This document shows positions 6,596 through 12,146 of a DNA stretch of 12,146 nucleotides, one piece after another; position 1 is the stretch's first letter, and each line of letters opens with the position of its first letter. Under the pieces are notes generated by a model. That model was not told where the DNA came from and did no database searches. It was given only the letters and a program-made list of their open reading frames with translations. The translations under genes and the position numbers were made by a program. The DNA comes from Limnohabitans sp. (GTDB taxonomy: Bacteria > Planctomycetota > Phycisphaerae > Phycisphaerales > SM1A02). The stretch is taken from positions 1 to 12,146 of the forward strand of contig JASGCF010000054.1 of NCBI GenBank assembly GCA_030054275.1. The letters run 5' to 3'.

Positions 6596-7902
6596 GTGCG
6601 GCACGCGGACGGCTGCTTGTCGCGATTGGCGTGCTTGGGTTTGCCAGCGGCCTTCCGAATGTGCTCGTCAATGACACGCTCTCTGCGTGGCTGTCCGATC
6701 TTGGATTTGAGCCGTCAAAGATCGGGCTCATGTCGATCCTCACTCTCCCGTACGGCTTGAAGCTCCTTTGGGCGCCGTTTCTCGACCGCTACGCGGCGCC
6801 GGGATTCGGCTGGCTCGGATTGCGTCGCAGTTGGATCGCGCTCGTCTGCGCACTGTTGGTTGTTGCGTTTGCTGCGCTTGCGTGGCTTGGGCCTGCTTCG
6901 ACCACTGCCTCCGTGATTCCTGCTGCGACCGCCGGTCTTGCGATCGCCTGTCTGTCAGCCACACTCGATGCGGCCGTTGACGCACACCGCACCGACAGCG
7001 CCAGCGGCGGGGAAGAAGGGCCAGCAGCCAGCGCGTATGTCCTCGGGTATCGAGTCGCGTTTGTTTCGATCGGCGCGGCGATCCTCATGCTGCACGGGGA
7101 AATCGCGCTCCTTCTTGGCCCCCAAGGTGACCCGGCGGCAAAGGCACTCGCCTGGAAGTTCGCCGTTGGCGGAGGCGGATGCGCGATGTTGCTGGGTGTC
7201 GGCGCTGCGCTTTTGGCGCCCGAACCGCCTGCGCGCACATCACCTGCATCGATCCGGCACGCGGTCGTTGGCCCACTACAGTCGTTCGCGCACGCACTCG
7301 GACCGCGGCTTACCGTCGTACTCTTTGTCGCACTTCTCTTCCGATTGCCCGACCTCCTCGGCAACAAGATGACGATGCCATTTCTTCGTCAAGAACTCGG
7401 CTTCGACATTGCCCAGATCGGCACAATCCGTCAGTTGCTTGGCTTTACGATGGCGATTGCGGGCGCTGTCATTGGCGGGATTTGCGTGAAGCGCGTTGGG
7501 CTGTTCCGCGCGCTGCTTGTGTTCGGCATCTTGCAAATCGCCTCCAACGCCGGCTATCTCGTGCTGATCAAGACTGGTGCGTCGATTCCTGCGTTTGCGG
7601 CAGTGGTCATCGTTGAGAACCTTTGTAACGGCCTCGTTGGTGCTGCGTTTGTCGCGTATTTCATGTCCATTTGCGAGCCGCGCTACGCAGCCGCGCAATA
7701 CGCCATTCTGTCGGGTTTGATGTATCTCGCATCTTCACTGGTGGGGTCCGCGAGCGGCTACCTCGTCGAATGGCTCGGCTACCAAGGATTCTTCATCTTG
7801 TCGATTGCCGTTGGGTTACCGCCGCTCTGCGCCCTGCCATGGGCCATGCCACGCACGAACCTCGTGGAAACGCCCGAAAAAACCACGAATCTTCCAGCCT
7901 GA
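6592..7902 (+). CDS. AmpG-like MFS permease, probable CTG start
   Basis: A polytopic inner-membrane protein of about 436 residues with roughly 12 hydrophobic segments. The N-terminal half closely follows AmpG: LGFASGLP at about 15-22, a TLSAWL motif, and LLWAPFLDRY at about 58-67, comparable to LGFASGLP and FLWSPLMDRY in E. coli AmpG. AmpG imports GlcNAc-anhydroMurNAc peptides for cell-wall recycling. The substrate here is inferred, because related families carry other solutes. The first usual start codon in frame, GTG at 6631, would remove half of the first membrane helix (RLLVAIGV precedes LGFASG). No ATG, GTG or TTG exists further upstream in the frame, but CTG at 6592 overlaps the cysE stop as CTGA, with GGGCGG 6 nt before it. 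I therefore extend the gene to CTG, implying translational coupling to cysE. The gene itself is sure; the start is moderate. Confidence 0.85.
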   Translation: MSAARGRLLVAIGVLGFASGLPNVLVNDTLSAWLSDLGFEPSKIGLMSILTLPYGLKLLWAPFLDRYAAPGFGWLGLRRSWIALVCALLVVAFAALAWLGPASTTASVIPAATAGLAIACLSATLDAAVDAHRTDSASGGEEGPAASAYVLGYRVAFVSIGAAILMLHGEIALLLGPQGDPAAKALAWKFAVGGGGCAMLLGVGAALLAPEPPARTSPASIRHAVVGPLQSFAHALGPRLTVVLFVALLFRLPDLLGNKMTMPFLRQELGFDIAQIGTIRQLLGFTMAIAGAVIGGICVKRVGLFRALLVFGILQIASNAGYLVLIKTGASIPAFAAVVIVENLCNGLVGAAFVAYFMSICEPRYAAAQYAILSGLMYLASSLVGSASGYLVEWLGYQGFFILSIAVGLPPLCALPWAMPRTNLVETPEKTTNLPA

Positions 7903-7922
7903 GCGCGTTCTGCGTCGCGCTC

Positions 7923-7955
7923 TATACTCGGCGACTCGGCCTCGACGGGCTCGAG
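7923..7955 (+). promoter_or_regulatory. Candidate acnA promoter -10 and leader dyad
   Basis: TATACT at 7923-7928 matches the -10 consensus at five of six bases, about 45 bp before the acnA ATG. The -35 is weak (CTGAGC at 7899-7904 is the best I see), so an activator may be needed. A perfect dyad CTCGA-N5-TCGAG (7941-7955) lies in the leader, just before the AGGA ribosome site at 7958-7961. Confidence 0.45.
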
Positions 7956-7970
7956 TTAGGACACTTCCAC

Positions 7971-10670
7971 ATGACGACCACCAACGATCGCTACGGCGCG
8001 CGCACCGCGCTCGACACCGCCTACGGACCGAAGCACTACTACCGCCTCGATGCGCTCTCGCATTTCGGCGATTTCCGCAAGTTGCCGATTTCGATTCGCG
8101 TGCTTCTTGAGAGTTGCCTGCGCAACTTCGACGACTTTGTCGTGACCGAAGAGCACCTCAAGGCGTTGATGAACTACGACGCGAAAAATGTCGGCGAGAA
8201 CGAGATTCCGTTCATGCCAGGCCGCGTCGTGCTGCAGGATTTCACGGGCGTGCCATGTGTGGTCGACCTCGCTGCCATGCGCGCAGCAATGAAGCGCCTC
8301 GGCGGCGATCCGAAGAAGGTAAACCCACTCGTCCAGTGCGACCTCGTCATTGACCACTCTGTGCAAGTTGATGCGTTCGGCTCGAAGGTCGCGCTCACGA
8401 TCAATGGCGAGAAGGAATTCGAGCGCAATATGGAGCGCTACGAATTCCTGAAGTGGGGCCAAGGCGCGTTTTCGAACTTCTCCGTCGTGCCGCCCGCGAC
8501 GGGCATCGTGCACCAAGTCAACCTTGAGTATCTCGCCAAAGTTGTGTGGGAAAAGGACGGCGTGCTCTATCCCGATTCGCTCGTCGGTACCGATTCGCAC
8601 ACAACGATGATCAATGGCCTCGGCGTCGTTGGTTGGGGCGTCGGTGGCATCGAAGCCGAGGCAGTCATGCTTGGACAGCCGATTTACATGCTGATCCCCG
8701 AAGTTGTCGGTGTGAAGCTTGTTGGAAAGCTCCCCGAAGGTGTGACCGCGACCGACCTTGTGTTGCGCGCGACGGAAATGCTGCGAAAGCACGGCGTTGT
8801 GAACAAGTTCGTGGAGTTCTTTGGCCCAGGCCTCGCCGAAATGCCGCTTGCGAATCGTGCCACCATCGCCAACATGGCGCCTGAATACGGTGCGACCATC
8901 GGTTTCTTCCCTGTCGATGAGCAGACGCTCGCGTACATGCGACTGTCGGGCCGCCCAGAAGGACTCGTCAAGACCGTTGAGTCGTACGCGAAATCGAACG
9001 GGTTCTGGCGCGAAGACGACTCGAAGGTTGTGTACTCAAGCGAGCTGGTTCTTGATCTTTCAACGATCGTGCCGTCGCTCGCGGGCCCAGCGCGCCCGCA
9101 GGACCGCGTCGCCCTCAGCGACATGCAGCCGAACTGGCGCCGTGATCTCGGAAAGATCTACAACAAAGGCACGAACGCCGCGACGCCGAACGCAACCACG
9201 ATGACGGCAGCCGACGGCGTAAGCGTGCGAGATCCAGAGGGCAACGAGTACCAACTCAAGCACGGCTCTGTTGTCATCGCCGCGATCACAAGCTGCACCA
9301 ACACATCCAACCCAAGCGTCATGATCGGCGCTGGCCTCGTTGCAAAGAAAGCAGCAGCGCTTGGTCTGACACGCAAGCCATGGGTGAAGACCTCGCTTGC
9401 ACCAGGCTCCAAGGTGGTCACCGAGTATCTCGACGCTGCGGGCCTCACAGCCTCACTTGATGCTGTCGGCTTCAACACCGTTGGTTACGGCTGCACGACC
9501 TGCATCGGAAATTCTGGTCCGCTGCCCGACCACATTGGTGCAGCGATCAAGGAAGGCGATCTCGCCGTCACGAGTGTGCTCTCGGGCAATCGCAACTTCG
9601 AGGCGCGCGTCCACCAAGATGTGAAGGCGAACTACCTCGCCTCGCCGCCACTCTGCGTTGCGTACGCGATCGCTGGCACTGTCGATATCGATCTTCAGAA
9701 GGACGCGCTCGCGACCACCAAGGATGGCCGACCGGTGTACCTCAAGGACATCTGGCCAACGGCGAAGGAGGTCGAAGATGCGGTGCATCAGTTCGTGACA
9801 CGCGCGCAGTTCGAGAAGGAATACGCGGATGTGTTCAAGGGCTCGGATGCGTGGCAGAAGATTGCAACCGGTGGCGGCGAGATGTACTCATGGGACGCGA
9901 AGTCCACATACATCCAAGAGCCGCCGTTCTTTGTCGACATGAAGAAGGAAGCCGGCGCGATCACATCGGTCGCTGGCGCGCGCTGCCTCGCGAAACTTGG
10001 TGATTCGGTGACAACCGATCACATCTCTCCCGCCGGCGATATCAAAAAGGATGGCCCTGCTGGCAAGTTCCTCGTCGAACACGGCGTCACTCCGGCGATG
10101 TTCAACAGTTACGGTTCGCGTCGCGGAAACGATCGCGTCATGACCCGCGGAACATTCGCGAATACGCGCATCAAGAACGAATTGGCGCCAGGCACGACCG
10201 GCGGTGTGACGACCGATTTCACAGACAGCACGGTGAAGTCGATCTATGACGCGAGCGTGAACTACAAGGCGAAGAACATTCCCCTGGTCGTCCTCGCGGG
10301 CAAGGATTACGGCATGGGCTCGTCGCGCGACTGGGCTGCGAAGGGCACATTCCTTCTCGGTGTGAAGGTTGTGATCGCAGAGAGCTTCGAGCGTATTCAC
10401 CGCTCAAATCTCGTCGGTATGGGCGTGATGCCGCTCACTTTCCTCGCCGGACAAGATCGCAACTCCCTCGGACTGAAGGGCGACGAAAGCTTCGATGTCC
10501 ACATTCCAGCGGATCTCAAGCCGCGTCAGCAGATCAAGGTTGTTGCGACGCGCGCAGATGGATCGAAGATCGAGTTCAGTACGCTTTGCCGCGTCGATAC
10601 GCCAGTTGAAGTTGAGTACTACCGCAATGGCGGGATTTTGAACACGGTGCTGCGCAAGATGATGCGCTAG
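7971..10670 (+). CDS. acnA: Aconitate hydratase A
   Basis: Isomerises citrate to isocitrate through cis-aconitate in the TCA cycle, in the cytoplasm. The start is the ATG at 7971, with AGGA 9 nt upstream; the open frame reaches back to 7671 but overlaps the permease. The 899-residue length fits the AcnA/IRP1 family (about 890) rather than AcnB. [4Fe-4S] ligands are visible: Cys442 in SCTNTSNP, and Cys508 and Cys511 in GYGCTTCIGNSG, with the same 66- and 3-residue spacing as in known AcnA. The active-site loop DYGMGSSRDW is at 779-788, and SFERIHRSNLVGMGVMPL follows in the C-terminal swivel domain. Intact throughout. It appears to be transcribed alone, from the upstream -10 candidate to the hairpin terminator after its stop. 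Any IRP-like RNA binding under iron loss would be by family analogy only. Confidence 0.98.
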   Translation: MTTTNDRYGARTALDTAYGPKHYYRLDALSHFGDFRKLPISIRVLLESCLRNFDDFVVTEEHLKALMNYDAKNVGENEIPFMPGRVVLQDFTGVPCVVDLAAMRAAMKRLGGDPKKVNPLVQCDLVIDHSVQVDAFGSKVALTINGEKEFERNMERYEFLKWGQGAFSNFSVVPPATGIVHQVNLEYLAKVVWEKDGVLYPDSLVGTDSHTTMINGLGVVGWGVGGIEAEAVMLGQPIYMLIPEVVGVKLVGKLPEGVTATDLVLRATEMLRKHGVVNKFVEFFGPGLAEMPLANRATIANMAPEYGATIGFFPVDEQTLAYMRLSGRPEGLVKTVESYAKSNGFWREDDSKVVYSSELVLDLSTIVPSLAGPARPQDRVALSDMQPNWRRDLGKIYNKGTNAATPNATTMTAADGVSVRDPEGNEYQLKHGSVVIAAITSCTNTSNPSVMIGAGLVAKKAAALGLTRKPWVKTSLAPGSKVVTEYLDAAGLTASLDAVGFNTVGYGCTTCIGNSGPLPDHIGAAIKEGDLAVTSVLSGNRNFEARVHQDVKANYLASPPLCVAYAIAGTVDIDLQKDALATTKDGRPVYLKDIWPTAKEVEDAVHQFVTRAQFEKEYADVFKGSDAWQKIATGGGEMYSWDAKSTYIQEPPFFVDMKKEAGAITSVAGARCLAKLGDSVTTDHISPAGDIKKDGPAGKFLVEHGVTPAMFNSYGSRRGNDRVMTRGTFANTRIKNELAPGTTGGVTTDFTDSTVKSIYDASVNYKAKNIPLVVLAGKDYGMGSSRDWAAKGTFLLGVKVVIAESFERIHRSNLVGMGVMPLTFLAGQDRNSLGLKGDESFDVHIPADLKPRQQIKVVATRADGSKIEFSTLCRVDTPVEVEYYRNGGILNTVLRKMMR

Positions 10671-10700
10671 GCATTTCGCACGATCAGTTTCAATCGATCG

Positions 10701-10731
10701 CACGCGCCGCAGAAATGTGGCGCGTGTTTTT
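10701..10731 (+). terminator. Rho-independent terminator after acnA, GAAA loop
   Basis: An 11-bp stem, CACGCGCCGCA (10701-10711) with TGTGGCGCGTG (10716-10726), contains one G-U wobble, closes on a GAAA tetraloop and is followed by TTTTT (10727-10731). It begins 31 bp after the acnA stop. Confidence 0.92.
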
Positions 10732-10843
10732 GTGTGCAATTTTGACGCATGATCGTGGTCACCTCATGCAGAGCGCTAGGTTGCCTGATTGCCGTTCAGG
10801 TTTGCATGGGCAAATTGAGGCGTGGCGTTCAGAGGCGTTGAAA

Positions 10844-10847
10844 GGGG
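10844..10847 (+). promoter_or_regulatory. Ribosome binding site deciding the comF-family start
   Basis: GGGG in AAAGGGGATGAAG lies 8 nt before the ATG at 10856. The open frame continues back through the acnA terminator to 10715, so this site argues for the internal ATG. The nearer ATG at 10848 is in another frame. Confidence 0.5.
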
Positions 10848-10855
10848 ATGAAGAC

Positions 10856-11794
10856 ATGTCAGTGGGGGATTCGGAATCGACCGGAAGAGAGCAGGCCGCA
10901 ACCGAGCTCGCGCGGGCGACGCGAACCGCGTGTCGCGAAGCGTCACATGCGCGGCGTGACGCGCGCAAGCGACGACGGCTTCTCTTTTTGCGTGGACTCG
11001 ACGCAACGCTCTTTGGTCATCGAATGCCAGAAGCAGCGTTCCTTGCCGAGCAGGTCGGGTGGCATCGCGATTGCATGGATGATTCCTGTGTCAAGTGTGG
11101 CACGACACTCTTTCGATTTGAGTCTCGCGAAGGAGGCTGTGGTGAGTGTCGTGGGCGTCGCGCGCTCCACGAGGCGGTCATTCGACTCGGACGATACGCC
11201 CCGCCGTTGTCGCAATGGGTGCCAGCCGTCAAGAGCCGAGCGTGGTTCAGTATGGCTCATCATCTTGGTCGCGAGCTGGGACAACAAGCGCGCGATGCGG
11301 TTTACGCAGGTCGGCTTCCTCAGCCAGAACTGGTGACTTGGGTGCCGGTTCACTGGATTCGACGGCTTTGGCGCGGAATTGATCACGCCCAGACGATTGC
11401 GCGCGCGACGGCGAACGAACTCGGCGTTCCCTGCTGTTCGCTGCTCGCTGCGCGGTGGTCGCGTGGTCAAGTTCATGGGGATCGGCGACAGCGCACATCC
11501 AATGCCGGACGATTTCATTTGAAACGCGGCGTCCAGCACGCCATGGCGCGCCACATCTTGCTGGTGGACGATGTGCAAACCACGGGCACAACGGCTCAGG
11601 ATGCATTTCGAGCACTGCGAGACCTCCGACCGAAGAGTTTGTCGCTTGCTGTGTGCGCCGTGAGTGACCCGCCGCGCCGGAACGCACTGCGAGCGAGTCA
11701 ATCGACGCCAAGAGGGCCTCGTTGGGAGTCGCGCGGGGAGGCGAGCGGGGGCGGTAGCCCCGAAAGCGAGGCGAATGGACCGAGAATGTATTGA
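10856..11794 (+). CDS. ComF-family phosphoribosyltransferase-like protein
   Basis: A cytoplasmic protein of 312 residues, counted from the ATG at 10856. A zinc-ribbon with two CxxC pairs (Cys78/Cys81 in CVKCG and Cys95/Cys98 in CGEC) precedes a type I phosphoribosyltransferase fold: the VPVHWIRRLWRGIDHAQ segment at about 162-178 and the PRPP loop LVDDVQTTGTT at about 236-246. This order is typical of ComF, needed for DNA uptake in competent bacteria. Many non-competent bacteria also carry it and the biochemical role is unsettled. Unusual points are an Arg-rich leader of about 75 residues before the zinc-ribbon, longer than usual, and a 40-residue Pro/Arg/Gly/Ser tail after residue 272 that looks unstructured and overlies a GC-rich hairpin. 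A later start (ATG at 11024) would remove most of the leader but has no good ribosome site. Confidence 0.85.
   Translation: MSVGDSESTGREQAATELARATRTACREASHARRDARKRRRLLFLRGLDATLFGHRMPEAAFLAEQVGWHRDCMDDSCVKCGTTLFRFESREGGCGECRGRRALHEAVIRLGRYAPPLSQWVPAVKSRAWFSMAHHLGRELGQQARDAVYAGRLPQPELVTWVPVHWIRRLWRGIDHAQTIARATANELGVPCCSLLAARWSRGQVHGDRRQRTSNAGRFHLKRGVQHAMARHILLVDDVQTTGTTAQDAFRALRDLRPKSLSLAVCAVSDPPRRNALRASQSTPRGPRWESRGEASGGGSPESEANGPRMY
11748..11761 (+). repeat. GC hairpin GGGGC-GGTA-GCCCC within the comF tail
   Basis: A perfect 5-bp GC stem with a GGTA loop lies in the last 50 bp of the coding region, inside an unusually G/A-rich stretch (about 11711-11786). There is no T-run, so it is not a classic terminator. 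It may be part of a dispersed intergenic repeat that extended the reading frame. Confidence 0.35.
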
Positions 11795-11828
11795 CAGGCG
11801 ATCAACTGCCCAGTAAAACTGTGGATAA
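11791..11828 (+). promoter_or_regulatory. Candidate promoter with perfect DnaA box after the -10
   Basis: A perfect -35, TTGACA (11791-11796), is followed after 17 bp by TAAAAC (11814-11819), a four-of-six -10 match. Immediately after it is TGTGGATAA (11820-11828), the exact reverse complement of the consensus DnaA box TTATCCACA. The box would cover the start-site region, where bound DnaA could control transcription. The -35 overlaps the comF stop codon. Confidence 0.5.
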
Positions 11829-12074
11829 CTTCTGAGCGTGGCTGGTGTTCACAGGGTGTTTGTGTGATCCATCTGGGAAGTTGGAGTTTGCGATAGCGCA
11901 CACTTCGGTTGGAGCTATGGCTATCGGGCACAGTTCACGCCTCTTCATGAACGATTCACACTTCGATCATGGCTGCGTAGACCGTTCTCGGACACAAATG
12001 TCGAAAAATGAAGTCGTTCTCGGGCGTGTGGCGGAACACGACTGAATTCGAACTGAAAAAGCCGACGATTTGAT

Positions 12075-12096
12075 CCCCCTCAAGCATCCAAGGGGG
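12075..12096. repeat. Hairpin CCCCCT-N10-AGGGGG abutting a -35 element
   Basis: Perfect 6-bp arms (12075-12080 and 12091-12096) flank a 10-nt loop and end exactly where TTGACA begins. No T-run follows, so it reads better as an operator or upstream element than as a terminator. Confidence 0.45.
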
Positions 12097-12124
12097 TTGA
12101 CACTGTCATTGGCTTCGCTACACT
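12097..12124 (+). promoter_or_regulatory. Strong sigma-70-type promoter candidate facing off the right edge
   Basis: TTGACA (12097-12102), a 16-bp spacer and TACACT (12119-12124) give a perfect -35 and a four-of-six -10. The bases after the -10 (CCTCGACCCGCG) are GC-rich, a discriminator type common at stable-RNA and other growth-rate-controlled promoters. The downstream gene is outside the window. Confidence 0.6.
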
Positions 12125-12146
12125 CCTCGACCCGCGACGGATTCCG

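Larger units (their letters stand above)
11795..12146. other. Right-end intergenic region, regulatory, no gene seen
   Basis: No convincing gene. A 66-codon plus-strand frame from GTG 11845 has no Shine-Dalgarno and no recognisable motif. The stretch is less GC-rich by eye than the genes. It holds the DnaA-box promoter candidate, a 7-bp inverted repeat CGATAGC (11891-11897) with GCTATCG (11920-11926), and a second promoter candidate at the right edge. Whatever it controls probably starts beyond 12146 on the plus strand. Confidence 0.5.

Noticed and set aside
7854..7888. Overlapping hairpins CACGA-ACC-TCGTG and TCGTGG/CCACGA at the permease end
   Set aside because: Short stems within coding sequence and no T-run, so not called as a terminator or attenuator.
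7956..8792. A 278-codon minus-strand frame opposite acnA
   Set aside because: Antisense to a clear aconitase; open only because of codon bias.
10742..10747. TTGACG, a possible -35 for the comF-family gene
   Set aside because: No acceptable -10 lies 16-18 bp downstream.
10943..11701. A 252-codon minus-strand frame opposite the comF-family gene
   Set aside because: No motif recognised, and the plus strand has intact CxxC pairs and a PRPP loop.
11845..12045. A 66-codon plus-strand frame in the right-end spacer
   Set aside because: GTG start without ribosome site, no motif, and it lies in a region full of regulatory-type elements.

Overview
The window looks like a chromosomal segment of a moderately GC-rich Gram-negative-type bacterium, most likely a planctomycete (possibly of the Phycisphaerae kind). 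This is an inference from gene content: a secreted FG-GAP/VCBS-repeat protein, a very Gly/Gln-rich secreted EF-hand protein and an AmpG-type permease sit among ordinary housekeeping enzymes. No marker gene fixes the taxonomy. I see no rRNA, tRNA, insertion sequence, CRISPR array or phage gene.

Layout. Positions 1-3351 hold two genes on the minus strand: a secreted FG-GAP/VCBS-repeat protein that runs off the left edge, and a complete sigma-54-dependent regulator with AAA+ and Fis-type DNA-binding domains but a degenerate receiver domain. A 417-bp divergent spacer follows. All remaining genes are on the plus strand: a 629-residue exported Gly-rich EF-hand protein closed by a strong hairpin terminator; serine O-acetyltransferase (cysE); an AmpG-like MFS permease that seems to start at a CTG codon overlapping the cysE stop; aconitase A (acnA) with its own promoter-like -10 and a GNRA-loop terminator; and a ComF-family phosphoribosyltransferase. 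The last 352 bp appear non-coding but regulatory. They contain a TTGACA promoter candidate with a perfect DnaA box just after its -10 element, and a second strong promoter candidate about 300 bp further on, preceded by a hairpin and pointing off the right edge.

How the genes relate. cysE and the permease are probably translationally coupled, and the other genes look like independent transcription units. CysE supplies O-acetylserine for cysteine synthesis, and its C-terminal Ile would allow a complex with CysK. Aconitase is a TCA-cycle enzyme. The permease may recycle muropeptides. The sigma-54 activator has no recognisable -24/-12 target in the window, so its regulon is elsewhere or unseen. 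I found no clearly new multi-gene system. The most interesting items are the CTG start, the promoter plus DnaA-box region at the right end, the repeat-expanded EF-hand protein and the phosphorylation-site-poor NtrC-type regulator.
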